Source of the DNA: Asanoa iriomotensis
GTDB lineage: Bacteria; Actinomycetota; Actinomycetes; Mycobacteriales; Micromonosporaceae
Assembly (NCBI RefSeq): GCF_016862515.1
Contig: NZ_BONC01000033.1
Span: forward strand, 33,778 to 97,777
Reading direction: 5' to 3'
Length of the DNA: 64,000 bases
In this document: positions 51,384 through 60,357 of the stretch, piece after piece
Layout: each line of letters starts with the position of its first letter
How positions within the stretch are numbered: position 1 is the first letter of the stretch
Notes under the pieces: generated by a model
Told to the model about the DNA's origin: nothing
What the model saw: the letters and a program-made list of their open reading frames with translations, nothing else
Databases searched by the model: none
Made by a program: the position numbers and the translations under genes

Positions 51384-52925
51384 ATGCACAAACCCGCCAT
51401 CGCCGCCGCCGCCGCGGTGGCCGGCGTCGCGTTGAGCGTCGCCGGGATAGCCGTCGCGGTGGACCGGCCGACGGACCGGACCGTCCTGGCCGCCGCGCCG
51501 AGCGTCGACTACACCAACCCGACCACGGCCGCGAGCAACCTGCGGGTGCCGTGGGGGTTGACTTTCCTGCCGGACGGCAGCGCGCTGGTGGCGGAACGGG
51601 ACCGCGCGCAGATCCTGCGGGTCCGCCCCGGGATGCCGACCCTGATCGTCGGGCCGGTGCCGGGCGTCGTGCCGGCCGGCGAGGGCGGGCTGCTCGGCCT
51701 GGTCGTCTCGCCCTCGTACGCCACCGACGGCCTGGTCTACGCGTACTACACGTCGGCCACCGACAACAGGATCGTCCGCTTCAAGCTGGCCGACATGGCG
51801 GACCAGACGCCGATCATCACCGGGATCGCGAAGGGCGACACGCACAACGGCGGCCGGATCGCGTTCGGCCCCGACGGCATGCTCTACGCCGGCGTCGGTG
51901 ACGCCGGCGACCGCGACAGCGCGCAGAACCCGGCGAGCCCCAACGGCAAGATCCTGCGGATGCGTCCGGACGGCAGCGTGCCGGGCGACAACCCGACCGT
52001 CGGCTCGCTGATCTACAGCTCCGGCCACCGCAACGTGCAGGGCCTGGCCTGGGACTCCGCCGGCCGGCTGTACGCGACCGAGTTCGGCCAGGACCGGTTC
52101 GACGAGGTCAACCGGATCGTGCCGGGTGGCAACTACGGCTGGCCGGTCGTCGAGGGCACGGGCACGAACCCGGCGTACCGCAACCCGATCGTCACCTGGA
52201 CCCCGGACCAGGCCTCGCCGAGCGGCGCGACCGTCATCGACGACACCCTGTTCGTGGCGGCCCTGCGCGGCAACCGGCTCTGGGTGGTGCCACTCGACGG
52301 CAACGGCGGCGCTGGTGCGCCGACGGCGGCGCTCAACAGCCGGTTCGGCCGGCTGCGGACGGCGGAGAAGGGGCCGGACGGCTCGCTCTGGGTGGCGACC
52401 AGCAACCGGGACGGGCGCGGCAACCCGACCGCGAGCGACGACCGCATCTTCAGGTTCACGGTGACCAGCCCGACGCCTTCGCCGTCATCGTCGCCGTCTT
52501 CGTCGGGCTCGCCGACGGTCGACCCGACGACCGACCCACCGACCGACCCACCGACCGACCCGCCCACGACCGATCCGCCGACTGATCCGCCGACGACCGA
52601 GCCGCCCGCGGAACCGGATGCCGAGTGCTCCGTCAGCTATGGCGCGACCGGCCTGCCCGGCCTGCTGCTCGGCAACGTCCGGGTGACCAACGAGGGCGCG
52701 TCGGTCGGTTCGTGGACGCTGACCTGGACCTTCGGCGGCAACCAGCGGATCAGCAGCGCCTGGGGTGCCCGGGTCAGTCAGTCCGGTCGCCAGGTCACGG
52801 CTCGCAACGAGGTCTGGAACGGCGGCCTGACCACCGGCGCCAGCGCCAACTTCGGCTTCCTGGCCAGCGGCAGCGGCACGGGCCGCCCGGGCAACTTCCG
52901 CCTGAACGGCGCCGCCTGCGACTGA
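51384..52925 (+). CDS. Secreted glucose/sorbosone dehydrogenase-type protein with C-terminal CBM2
   Basis: Exported protein of 513 aa. A signal segment (HKPAIAAAAAVAGVALSVAGIAVA) precedes a six-bladed propeller of the PQQ-dependent soluble aldose dehydrogenase class (LRVPWGLTFLPDGSALVAERD, GEGGLLGLVVSP, GDTHNGGRIAFGPDGMLYAGVGDAGD, SSGHRNVQGLAWD, GGNYGWPVVEG). A Thr/Pro-rich linker (about 380-412) leads to a carbohydrate-binding module family 2 (about 414-513) with terminal cysteines. It probably oxidises sugars while bound to cellulose or chitin. ATG 51384 is placed 6-7 nt after GGGAG; ATG 51378 is too close. Confidence 0.9.
   Translation: MHKPAIAAAAAVAGVALSVAGIAVAVDRPTDRTVLAAAPSVDYTNPTTAASNLRVPWGLTFLPDGSALVAERDRAQILRVRPGMPTLIVGPVPGVVPAGEGGLLGLVVSPSYATDGLVYAYYTSATDNRIVRFKLADMADQTPIITGIAKGDTHNGGRIAFGPDGMLYAGVGDAGDRDSAQNPASPNGKILRMRPDGSVPGDNPTVGSLIYSSGHRNVQGLAWDSAGRLYATEFGQDRFDEVNRIVPGGNYGWPVVEGTGTNPAYRNPIVTWTPDQASPSGATVIDDTLFVAALRGNRLWVVPLDGNGGAGAPTAALNSRFGRLRTAEKGPDGSLWVATSNRDGRGNPTASDDRIFRFTVTSPTPSPSSSPSSSGSPTVDPTTDPPTDPPTDPPTTDPPTDPPTTEPPAEPDAECSVSYGATGLPGLLLGNVRVTNEGASVGSWTLTWTFGGNQRISSAWGARVSQSGRQVTARNEVWNGGLTTGASANFGFLASGSGTGRPGNFRLNGAACD
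52521..52600 (+). repeat. Coding tandem repeats of the Pro/Thr linker
   Basis: About 12-bp units of the form GACCGACCCACC, partly degenerate, encode the TDPPTDPP linker of the secreted dehydrogenase. A low-complexity coding repeat that may vary in length by slippage, and a likely O-mannosylation target. Confidence 0.85.
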
Positions 52926-52939
52926 CCGTTCGCCAACCG

Positions 52940-52972
52940 AGCCGCCCGGGTCCAACGTGGACCCGGGCGGCT
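52940..52972 (+). terminator. Intrinsic terminator hairpin
   Basis: AGCCGCCCGGGTCC (52940-52953) pairs perfectly with GGACCCGGGCGGCT (52959-52972) around an AACGT loop, 14 nt after the dehydrogenase stop. Confidence 0.85.
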
Positions 52973-53027
52973 TCGTGTAACGCTCGTGGCGTCCCGGACC
53001 AAGAAAGGGGTAAAGGCGGGAGGGCCG

Positions 53028-53570
53028 ATGTCGCCGTACGACGTGACCACCATCGGGCACGACCCCGACGCGTTCGAGCAGTTCTACCGCTCGCACGTCG
53101 AGGTGGTGGGCCGGTTCGTGGCCCGGCGGGTGGACGATCCACATGCCGTCGCCGACCTGACAGCCGAGGTGTTCCTCGCGGCGATCGAGTCGGCGCGCGG
53201 TTATCGCCTCGATCGGGGCAGCGAGGTCGGCTGGCTCTTCGGCGTCGCGCGCAACGTGATCGCCGCCGAGCAGCGGCGCTGGCATCGGCGTCGGCAGGCG
53301 GCCGCGGAGGTCGCCGGCCGCCGTGTGCTCGACGCGGACGACCTCACCCGGATCGAGGAGCGGATCGACGCCGAGGCGATCGCCCGCCGGACGTACGAGG
53401 CCATCCGCGCGCTTCCCGAAGACACGCGGGCGTTGCTCGAACTGGTCGCGGTCGACGGGCTCAGCACGGCCGAGGCCGCCCAGGTGCTGGGCATCACCGC
53501 GGTCGCGGCCCGGGTGCGGTTGCACCGTGCCCGCCGGGCCGTCCGCCTTTCGATCGCCCACCCCAGCTGA
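53028..53570 (+). CDS. ECF RNA polymerase sigma factor
   Basis: Sigma factor of 180 aa. Region 2 spans FEQFYRSHVEVVGRFVARRVDDPHAVADLTAEVFLAAIESARGY; WLFGVARNVIAAEQRRW follows; region 4 is LPEDTRALLELVAVDGLSTAEAAQVLGITAVAARVRLHRARRAV. ATG 53028 is supported by GGGAGGG; an in-frame GTG at 52986 is possible. The downstream gene starts 10 nt later and is the likely partner. Confidence 0.9.
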   Translation: MSPYDVTTIGHDPDAFEQFYRSHVEVVGRFVARRVDDPHAVADLTAEVFLAAIESARGYRLDRGSEVGWLFGVARNVIAAEQRRWHRRRQAAAEVAGRRVLDADDLTRIEERIDAEAIARRTYEAIRALPEDTRALLELVAVDGLSTAEAAQVLGITAVAARVRLHRARRAVRLSIAHPS

Positions 53571-53580
53571 GGAGACCGAG

Positions 53581-54453
53581 ATGCTTTCCGGCTTCGAGGA
53601 GCGCCTGCTCGCCGAGCTCCGGGCACACGTCGCCACCCGGCCCGTCCCCGCTCCGTTGTGGTCGCGGCGGCGAGTGGTGCTGACCGCGGCGGCCGTCACG
53701 CTGACCGGCGGCGCGGTCGCGGTGCCGCTGGTCGGCGAGCGGCCGGCACCCGCGAGTGCGGCGCTCATCCTGCAGGGCGCGGCCCGTGCGGCGCTACGGG
53801 AACCGCCGTTGACCGCGCGGCCGGATCAGTGGGTCTTCACCGAGCAGCTCGTCAAGCTGCGACCGGATCCCGCAGTCGACCGTTACTCCACGCGCCGGAT
53901 CCAGCGCTGGGTGACCGCCGGTGCCGGCGACCAGTGGCAGCAGCGCTTCCGGGACGAGACCCCGGGAAGCCAGTGGCAGGCGCCTGCCGCGCTGCCGGAC
54001 GGCCCCCGTCCGGCCGGTTACCTCGCCGGACTGCCGACCGACGCCGACGGCATGCTCGGTTACCTGCGCGCGCACCCGCTGGATCTCGAGCTGCCCGCCG
54101 GCGCCGACGAGGCGGCCGTGTACGCCGATCCGTCGATGGTGTTCACCACCGCCAGTTGGTGGTTGGAGGGCTACCTCCCGCCCGCGTCCCGTGCGGCCCT
54201 CTTCGAGGCGATGGCGCAGGTGCCGGGCGTGACCGTAGCGCCCGGCCACGTCGAGGACGCGGCCGGCCGCAGCGGCGTCGGCCTTCGCGCGCCCGGCGTG
54301 ATCGGCGGCTCGATCGACCTCGTCTTCGACCGGGAAACCTTGACCTTCCTGGGCGTCCGGGACCTGCTGGCCCGCGGAGACTCGGACGTGCTCAACGTCA
54401 GCACCGCACGCCTGCGCACCGCGATCGTCGACCGGATCGGCGACCTGCCCTGA
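53581..54453 (+). CDS. CU044_5270-type membrane protein, sigma factor partner
   Basis: Protein of 290 aa with a short cytoplasmic N-terminus (FEERLLAELRAHV), one TM segment at about 31-49 and an external domain. QWVFTEQL, TRRIQRWV and SGVGLRAPGVIGGSIDLVFD resemble the CU044_5270 family, which regularly follows ECF genes in actinomycetes. It may act as an anti-sigma-like membrane sensor, though no zinc motif is present. Confidence 0.78.
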   Translation: MLSGFEERLLAELRAHVATRPVPAPLWSRRRVVLTAAAVTLTGGAVAVPLVGERPAPASAALILQGAARAALREPPLTARPDQWVFTEQLVKLRPDPAVDRYSTRRIQRWVTAGAGDQWQQRFRDETPGSQWQAPAALPDGPRPAGYLAGLPTDADGMLGYLRAHPLDLELPAGADEAAVYADPSMVFTTASWWLEGYLPPASRAALFEAMAQVPGVTVAPGHVEDAAGRSGVGLRAPGVIGGSIDLVFDRETLTFLGVRDLLARGDSDVLNVSTARLRTAIVDRIGDLP

Positions 54454-54502
54454 CCGCGCCCGCGCCGCTCGACGCTGACGCGCGCGCCACGTTAGGGTTG
54501 GC

Positions 54503-55591
54503 ATGATTCCCCTCTCCGCGCTGCCGACGCCGGCACTGCTCGTCGACCTCGACCGGCTGGAGCGCAACATTCTCGCGATGGCGGGCGCGATGCGCGCCGC
54601 CGGCGTGGCGCTGCGCCCCCACGTGAAGACCTCCAAGTGCTGGGAGGTCGCCCGCCGCCAACTCGACGCCGGCGCGATCGGCTTCACGTGCTCGACCGCG
54701 GCCGAGGTCGCCTGGCTGCAGAGCCACGGCGTCGCCGACCTGCTCTGGGCGCACATCCCGATCGGGCACCGCAAGGTTTCGTTCGTCGTGGACGCCGTCG
54801 CGCAGCACGGCGGCGGGTTGACCGTGTCGCTGGACTCGGTGGAGGCGGCGCGACCGCTATCGGCTGCCGCGGCGGCCGCCGGGGTGACCGTGCCGTTCGT
54901 GCTCGAAGTCAACACCGGCCACGCCCGGCTCGGCGTCGAGCCAGCCACCGCGGTCGCCACGGCCGGTGCGCTCGCGGCCCTGCCAGGCTTGCGGCTGCGC
55001 GGCGTGCTGACCCACGAGGGGCACGTTTCCGCCGCACCGGACCGCCCTTCGCTGGAGCGGGCCGGCACCGCCGCGGGCACGCTGCTCGTCTCGGTCGCCG
55101 CCGACCTGCGCGCGGCGGGGCACGAGGTCGAGGTGGTCTCGGTCGGCTCGACGCCCGGCGCCACGTCGACGCCGTTCGTGCCCGGGGTGACGGAATCGCG
55201 AGCGGGCACCTACGTGTACTTCGACGCCAACCAGACCCGGGTCGGCAGCTGCACGCTCGAGCAGTGCGCCCAAACCGTGCTCGCCCGGGTGGCGTCGGTG
55301 CAGCGGGCCGGGCGGCCGATCATCGACGCGGGCAGCAAGGCGATGAGCTCCGACGCGATCGCCCTCGCCGGCTCGTTCGGCCTGGTGCTCGACCGGCCGG
55401 GCGTCACGTTCGCGGACGCCAACGAGGAGCACGGCTTCCTGCTCGACGACGGTCCCGTCCCGTTGGCGGTCGGCGACCTGGTGCGGCTCGTCCCGAACCA
55501 CGCCTGCACCACCACCAACATGTGGAGCCACCTGTACGCGGTGCGCGGCGACCTGGCCGTCGAGCGCTGGGACATCTCCGCCCGCTACTGA
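54503..55591 (+). CDS. D-threonine aldolase/D-serine dehydratase-like PLP enzyme
   Basis: Fold-type III PLP enzyme of 362 aa. The Schiff-base Lys is Lys42 in RPHVKTSK. The C-terminal metal site NHACTTTN gives His333 and Cys335, as in D-threonine aldolase and DSD1-type D-serine dehydratase. Other blocks are VLEVNTGHARLGV, VSVGSTPGA and IIDAGSKAMSSD. It should act on D-3-hydroxy amino acids; the choice between aldolase and dehydratase is open. It stands alone on this strand after the sigma operon. Confidence 0.88.
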   Translation: MIPLSALPTPALLVDLDRLERNILAMAGAMRAAGVALRPHVKTSKCWEVARRQLDAGAIGFTCSTAAEVAWLQSHGVADLLWAHIPIGHRKVSFVVDAVAQHGGGLTVSLDSVEAARPLSAAAAAAGVTVPFVLEVNTGHARLGVEPATAVATAGALAALPGLRLRGVLTHEGHVSAAPDRPSLERAGTAAGTLLVSVAADLRAAGHEVEVVSVGSTPGATSTPFVPGVTESRAGTYVYFDANQTRVGSCTLEQCAQTVLARVASVQRAGRPIIDAGSKAMSSDAIALAGSFGLVLDRPGVTFADANEEHGFLLDDGPVPLAVGDLVRLVPNHACTTTNMWSHLYAVRGDLAVERWDISARY

Positions 55592-55599
55592 CCGGCACC

Positions 55600-56052
55600 T
55601 CAGAAGTCGCCGTCGGCGACCTGGCAGACCGTGAGTTTGAAGGTGTTGCGCCACATCCGCACGACGCTGTCGCGGTCGTCGATGACGAAGGCGACCTCGT
55701 AGCGCGGCGCGACGAGGCGGCGGTAGAGGTCGGCCTTGGTCCGGTGGTCCGGGCGGTCGTCGTGGTCCGCGCGCAGGAACAGGTCGGCGAAGTCGACGCC
55801 TTGCGCATCGAGCCACATCTCAGTCTGGCGGCGGGCCTGCTCCTTGCGCCCGGACATCACGACGATGCGGTGCCGCCCGGCGGCCGCGATGGTCTGGACG
55901 AGCTCGACCACCGCGGGGTTGGGCCGGTCCTCGCCCACCCGGCTCCAGTCGTAGGGCGACCGTCTCCCGCGGATGGCCAGCGTGCCGTCGACGTCGACCA
56001 GCACCGCCCGTTGCCGGCCGCCCGCGGACCCTGTGTTGCGCATGCCGAGCAT
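55600..56052 (-). CDS. HAD-family phosphatase, PNKP 3'-phosphatase-like
   Basis: Protein of 150 aa with the HAD core: motif I LVDVDGTLA (Asp20 nucleophile, Asp22), motif II VVMSGRKEQARRQTEMWLD and motif III around VAFVIDDRDSVVRMWR. YDWSRVGEDRPNP and LFLRADHDDRPDHRTKADLY are typical of the phosphatase domain attached to polynucleotide kinases; here it stands alone. Likely a nucleic-acid end or small phosphate-ester phosphatase. Convergent with the PLP enzyme, 8-nt gap. Confidence 0.85.
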   Translation of the reverse strand: MLGMRNTGSAGGRQRAVLVDVDGTLAIRGRRSPYDWSRVGEDRPNPAVVELVQTIAAAGRHRIVVMSGRKEQARRQTEMWLDAQGVDFADLFLRADHDDRPDHRTKADLYRRLVAPRYEVAFVIDDRDSVVRMWRNTFKLTVCQVADGDF

Positions 56053-56091
56053 GGTCGCCCCGGGTGGTGGCGGCCGTCGAGTGCTATTCGG

Positions 56092-56808
56092 TCACGCCAC
56101 CGACACCTCGCCGACCGTCGGCAGCGTCGGCGTCGCCGAGCCGCTCGGCGGCTCGATGGTCACCGCGAACGCGTCCGCGGCGGCCGCGCCCGAGAGCAGG
56201 CGGGTGGCCGAGGTCGTGCCGACAGGCAGGACGCCCGCGTTGACGGCCGTGCTGCCGTCGAGCATCCAGAGCTGATAGGTGCGGTCGGCACCCGCCGGGC
56301 GGTCGGCGGACATCGTCAGGACCGCCTCGTTGCGGGACTGCGACGTCACCACCGTCAGGCGGACGCCGCTGGCCGACGTCGCCGAGCGGAGCGCGGCGTC
56401 CGGGGCGGACAGGACCGCCGTGACCCGGGCGGCCTCGGCCTGTGCGACCGTGCGCTGGTCGTCGAGCCGGCGTTCCTGGACCGCGAACGTGCCCGTCGCC
56501 GCCGCGGCGGCCAGGACCACGGCCGCGGCCACCGTGAACAGGCGGCGGTTGCGTTGCGGGCGGATCGGCTTGGCCGCGACGGGTGCGTCCTGGCGGGTCC
56601 GGGACACCTCGGCGAAGACCTTGTCGCGGAGCGCGGGTGGTGGCACCGACCAGGCGCCGTCGGCCAGCCGGGCCGCCGTCTCCCGCAGCTCGGCGACCTC
56701 GATCGCACAGGTCGCGCAACTCGCCAGGTGCCGCTTGAACGCGGCGCGCTCGATGTCGGTCAGCGCGTCGAGCACGTAAGCCCCGGACAGGGCGTGCACG
56801 TCACTCAT
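56092..56808 (-). CDS. Anti-sigma factor, RskA family
   Basis: Single-pass membrane anti-sigma factor of 238 aa. The N-terminal ZAS zinc domain has His27, Cys31 and Cys34 (FKRHLASCATC). A TM helix follows at about 91-110 (FTVAAAVVLAAAAATGTFA). The external RskA domain includes TYQLWMLDGSTAVNAGVLP and FAVTIEPPSGSATPTLP. It should hold SigK inactive until regulated proteolysis. It is downstream of sigK with 51 nt between. Confidence 0.92.
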   Translation of the reverse strand: MSDVHALSGAYVLDALTDIERAAFKRHLASCATCAIEVAELRETAARLADGAWSVPPPALRDKVFAEVSRTRQDAPVAAKPIRPQRNRRLFTVAAAVVLAAAAATGTFAVQERRLDDQRTVAQAEAARVTAVLSAPDAALRSATSASGVRLTVVTSQSRNEAVLTMSADRPAGADRTYQLWMLDGSTAVNAGVLPVGTTSATRLLSGAAAADAFAVTIEPPSGSATPTLPTVGEVSVA

Positions 56809-56830
56809 GCCGCCTCCCTTCGGTCGGCCT

Positions 56831-56857
56831 GCTGCGCCCGCTGCGCCCGCTGCGCTC
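56831..56857. repeat. 9-bp tandem repeat between sigK and its anti-sigma gene
   Basis: Three copies of GCTGCGCCC (the last GCTGCGCTC) lie just after the sigK stop. The run could form weak RNA structure or a slippage-prone spacer; it is not part of a recognised gene. Confidence 0.75.
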
Positions 56858-56859
56858 GC

Positions 56860-57480
56860 TCATGCCGGCACCTCCACGCCCAGGCAGTCGCGTAGGCGGA
56901 TCAGGCCGTCGCGCATGCGGGTCTTGATGGTGGGCAGGCTCACGTCGAGCAGCTGCGCCACCTCGCGGTAGCTGCGGCCGCCGTAGTAGGCCAGCGTGAT
57001 GGACTCGCGCTGCAGCGAGGTGAGGTCGTCGAGGCAGCGCCGCACCTGTTGCCGCTCGAGCCGCTCCTCGACCTCGCCCGAAACCTCGTCGTAGGGCGTC
57101 TGTGCCGCCCAGGCGCCCGCCTTCTGCACGCGGTCGGCGGCCGCCTGCTCGCTGCGCACCCGGTCGACCGACCGCCGGTGGGCGATCGTGAACACCCACG
57201 CCGTGGCCGAGCCGCGGGCCGGCTCGAACCGGGCCGCCGTGCGCCAGACCTCGACCAGCACCTCCTGGGCGACCTCTTCGGCCTGAGCCGGGTCGCGCAG
57301 CACCTGCCGGGCCAGACCGTAGACCCGGGCGGCGACCAGCTCGTAGAACTGGCGGAAGGCGGCCTCGTCACCGCGCCCGACGGCGACCAGCAGCCGGTCG
57401 GCAACCGATCGGTCGTCGACCGGTGCCGGCACCGCGGCCAGGTGGTCGCGCGGCGGATCGCCGTGGCTCTGCTCGCGCAT
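56860..57480 (-). CDS. sigK: ECF sigma factor SigK
   Basis: Sigma factor of 206 aa of the SigK (ECF19) group. Region 2 is FRQFYELVAARVYGLARQVLRDPAQAEEVAQEVLVEVWRTAARF, with WVFTIAHRRSVDRVRSEQ; region 4 is LTSLQRESITLAYYGGRSYREVAQLLDVSLPTIKTRMRDGLIRL. Start is ATG 57480; the in-frame upstream extension lacks support. It is paired with the RskA-type anti-sigma downstream, and the transporter, TPR and DUF4331 genes upstream run in the same direction and may be its regulon. Confidence 0.93.
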   Translation of the reverse strand: MREQSHGDPPRDHLAAVPAPVDDRSVADRLLVAVGRGDEAAFRQFYELVAARVYGLARQVLRDPAQAEEVAQEVLVEVWRTAARFEPARGSATAWVFTIAHRRSVDRVRSEQAAADRVQKAGAWAAQTPYDEVSGEVEERLERQQVRRCLDDLTSLQRESITLAYYGGRSYREVAQLLDVSLPTIKTRMRDGLIRLRDCLGVEVPA

Positions 57481-57557
57481 GAAGACTCCTCGCCGGTGCC
57501 GGTTTCGCGCTCTGATGGGGAATGATTCCGCTCCGGTCGTCATGGTCGCCACCCCAC

Positions 57558-58985
57558 TCAGACGATTGTGGAAAACGCGCGCCCGGCCAGGCCGAGCCCG
57601 ACCACGACGATGAGGGCGGCGGTGGCCGACGGCGCCGCCCGCTGCCACCGCCGCAGCCCGCGCAGGCGCCCGGCGAACCGGTCACGGACCCGGATCAACA
57701 GCAGGCCCGCGGCGGTCAATGTCGCCGCCATGCCCAGGCCGTACGCGAAGACCAGCAGGATGCCGAACGCGGTGCGGCCGAGCGCGATCGCGCCGAGCAG
57801 CACGATGAGCGCGGACGGACTGGGCACAAGCCCGCCGGCGACACCGATCCCGGCGATCCCCCACTTGCCCGGCCCGTGCTGGTGGCTGTGCCCGTGGTGG
57901 TGGCTGTGCCCGTGTTCGTGCCCATGGTCGTGGTCGTGGTCGTGGTCGTGGCCATGGTCGTGGCCGTGGCCGTGGTCGTGCGCCTGGCCGCGGCGGCGCA
58001 GTCCCGAGACCAGCGCGCCGACCCCGATCGCCGCCACCAGCGCTCCGCTCGCGACACCCAGCCAACCCAGCACCGACTCCCCGGCGATCCCGGCGAACGT
58101 GGTCAGCAGCAGTCCGAGCGCGATCACCCCACCGGTATGGGTCAGCGTCACCGTCGCACCGACCGCCACCGCGTCGCGCGTCCGACCCGCCCGTCCCGCC
58201 AGATATGCCGCCATCACCGTCTTGCCGTGCCCCGGCAGGGCCGCGTGCGCCGCACCGAGCACGAGCGCCAACAGCACGGCCAGCAACCCGACCAGCGGCG
58301 TCAGCCGCGCGCCACCCACGACGGAGTCCAGCCACCGCTCGGCACCGGCCAGCGGCCCGCTCAGCCCGAGCGGCGCGGCCCCGGACCCGCCGCGCGCCGG
58401 CGCCGCACCCGCGGCCGCGGCGGATCCGTCCAACACCACCGAGAACGCGGCGGTACGCACGTCCGGCGGCGACGAGAGCAGATCATCCGGATAGCGCCGC
58501 AACTCGGCACTGATCGTGGCGCTCGGCACGGACGACCCGTCCAGCCGCACACCCGCACCGGTCGCGGTCAGCTCCCGCCACCCGATCCGATCGGCGCGGA
58601 ACCCGTTGTCGACGGTCACCGCGACCGCCTCGGCCGGCAGCCCGACCGGCGCGCTCAGCCGGCATTCCAGCCGCGTGGTCTGCAACCCGCCGGCCCCGTC
58701 GGCCATCGTCAGCGACGACCCCTCGACCATCCACGTCAGACGCTCGTCGGCAACGGTCACGGCCAGCGCGTCAGCCGCCTCGGTGCACGTCGGCGACGGG
58801 TCCTGCAACGTCGGCAGCTCCGCCACGTCGGCCACGACGACGGCGTCGACCCGGTCCGGATGGAACGTCAACCCGGCATACCGGTTGACCGAGAAGTTGC
58901 CCAGCGGGTGCGCGGCCGCCGGAGCGGACGGCAGCGCCAGAAACCCGACGAACATCAGAACACCGAGAACCAGCCAGCGCCTCAC
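57558..58985 (-). CDS. NicO/RcnA-like nickel-cobalt transporter with His-rich loop
   Basis: Membrane protein of 475 aa. A signal peptide (MRRWLVLGVLMFVGFLALPSAPAAA) leads into an external domain of about 200 aa (HPLGNFSVNRYAGL...). Six or so TM helices follow, with AAHAALPGHGKTVMAAYL and VGGLVPSPSALIVLLGAIALG, both NicO hallmarks. A 35-residue cytoplasmic loop contains 19 His and should bind Ni, Co or Zn. Start GTG 58985 overlaps the TPR gene stop by 4 nt. Probably metal efflux or uptake; direction is not decidable. Confidence 0.88.
   Translation of the reverse strand: MRRWLVLGVLMFVGFLALPSAPAAAHPLGNFSVNRYAGLTFHPDRVDAVVVADVAELPTLQDPSPTCTEAADALAVTVADERLTWMVEGSSLTMADGAGGLQTTRLECRLSAPVGLPAEAVAVTVDNGFRADRIGWRELTATGAGVRLDGSSVPSATISAELRRYPDDLLSSPPDVRTAAFSVVLDGSAAAAGAAPARGGSGAAPLGLSGPLAGAERWLDSVVGGARLTPLVGLLAVLLALVLGAAHAALPGHGKTVMAAYLAGRAGRTRDAVAVGATVTLTHTGGVIALGLLLTTFAGIAGESVLGWLGVASGALVAAIGVGALVSGLRRRGQAHDHGHGHDHGHDHDHDHDHGHEHGHSHHHGHSHQHGPGKWGIAGIGVAGGLVPSPSALIVLLGAIALGRTAFGILLVFAYGLGMAATLTAAGLLLIRVRDRFAGRLRGLRRWQRAAPSATAALIVVVGLGLAGRAFSTIV
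57876..57980 (-). repeat. Coding repeat of the His-rich metal loop
   Basis: A run of GTG/GTC-rich triplet-pair repeats (read as CAC/GAC on the coding strand) encodes HDHGHG-type residues, 19 His in 35 positions. The repetition invites length variation by slippage. Confidence 0.9.
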
Positions 58986-60295
58986 GGCCGCGCCTCCAAT
59001 GCGGACAGTGCCCGAGCGGCCGTAGGCCCGTCGACGGGCGAGAAGTAAGGATTGATCGCGCGCACCTGCCGCAGCGCCGCGAGCGCCCCGGCCTGGTCAC
59101 CGCTCGACAACAGCGTCACGCCCAGGTGGTACGCGTACCCGGCGTTCCGTGACGACGCCGCGACCGCCTGCCGCAGCAAGGGCAGCGCCTCGGCGTCCCG
59201 GCCGGCGCGGTGCAGCGACCAGCCGTAGACGTCGGCCACGTCGGCGAACGGCCGCCGCTGCCACTCCGCCGCCGCGAGCCGCACGGCACCGGCGGCATCG
59301 TCGCGGGCCAGTGCGATCTGGGCACCGGTCAGGTCGTCCTGCCCGCCGTTGGCGACGAACAGCTTGTGCGCCGCGTCCGCCAGGGTCAGCTGCCGCGCGG
59401 CCGCGGTGGCGTCGCCGGCCAGCCGCAGCAGCGTCGCGTACTCGAGCAGGGTGTCGGGTGTCGGCGTCCGGGACGCGACCGCACCGGCGTCGGCGACCGC
59501 GGTGGCCAGGTCACCGCGGGCGGCGGCCACCCGGGCCTGCCCGCGCCGCAGGGCGAGATAGGACGGGTCCGCGGCCACGCCGGCCGCGTACTCCCGCTCG
59601 GCGCTGGCCAGATCTCCGGTGGACCAGGCGAGGTCGCCGAGTTGGTTGCGGCAGAAGGCGATGTCGGCCGGATCGGCGGCGGCGTCCAGTGCCCGCCGCA
59701 TCAGCTCGGTGGCCTCGGTCACCGACCCGCGCTGTTCGAGGTCGTAGGAGGCGCGGGCGTACGCGGCGAGCCCGGGCCGCAGGTCGAGCATCTTCTGGAT
59801 CGCCGCCGTCGCCGCGGCCGGCGCGCCGAGCTGGGTCTGCGCGTCGGCCAGCACCCCGTACGCGTCGGCGTTGTATGGGTTGGCGCGCAGCGCGTCGGTG
59901 GCGTGCTGGCGGGCCGCCGCGAACTCGTGCCGCGCGTTGGCGAGCGCACCGAGGCCGACCAGCGCGGTCGCGTTCTCCTCGGGCCGCACGTCCAGCGACC
60001 GCCGCAACGCCCCTTCGGCCTTGGGATAGAGGCTCGGGTCGGCGGTCACCCGGGCCTGCTCGACGTACGCGAGCCCGAGCGCCGCCCAGGTCTCGTGGTC
60101 GCGCGGCAGGTCCCGCAGCCGGTCCTGGGCCCGGGCGATGGTCGAAGCCAGCCGGTCGGCGGGTGCCGCGGCGGCCGGCGCGGCGGCGGTCCGGGTGGCC
60201 GGTGCCGGCGAGCGCAGGCCGAACAGCGCACCGATGCCGAGCAGGGTGACGGTGGCCACCGCCACCACCACGAGTGTCCGAAGAGGATTACGCAT
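58982..60295 (-). CDS. TPR-repeat exported or membrane-anchored protein
   Basis: Protein of 437 aa. An N-terminal hydrophobic helix (about 7-27) acts as signal or anchor. About eight tetratricopeptide repeats follow (AALGLAYVEQAR, LVGLGALANARHEFAAARQHATDALRANP, LADAQTQLGAPAAATAAIQKMLDLRP, GDLAWSTGDLASAEREYAAGVAADP). It overlaps the transporter start by 4 nt and lies between it and DUF4331, suggesting a scaffold role in that module. Confidence 0.88.
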   Translation of the reverse strand: MRNPLRTLVVVAVATVTLLGIGALFGLRSPAPATRTAAAPAAAAPADRLASTIARAQDRLRDLPRDHETWAALGLAYVEQARVTADPSLYPKAEGALRRSLDVRPEENATALVGLGALANARHEFAAARQHATDALRANPYNADAYGVLADAQTQLGAPAAATAAIQKMLDLRPGLAAYARASYDLEQRGSVTEATELMRRALDAAADPADIAFCRNQLGDLAWSTGDLASAEREYAAGVAADPSYLALRRGQARVAAARGDLATAVADAGAVASRTPTPDTLLEYATLLRLAGDATAAARQLTLADAAHKLFVANGGQDDLTGAQIALARDDAAGAVRLAAAEWQRRPFADVADVYGWSLHRAGRDAEALPLLRQAVAASSRNAGYAYHLGVTLLSSGDQAGALAALRQVRAINPYFSPVDGPTAARALSALEARP

Positions 60296-60357
60296 CGCCG
60301 GAGTCCCTTCCTTCCAAGGCGGGGCGCGCCCCTGACGGGACGCGCCCCGAGCACCAG

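Noticed and set aside
57519..57529. GGAAT-G-ATTCC palindrome upstream of sigK
   Set aside because: Short, and no second copy noticed by eye near the anti-sigma, TPR or DUF4331 genes; not enough to call an operator.
52521..57980. Short tandem repeats at 52521-52600 and 57876-57980 as possible CRISPR
   Set aside because: Both are in-frame coding low-complexity stretches (Pro/Thr linker, His-rich loop) with no spacers and no cas genes.
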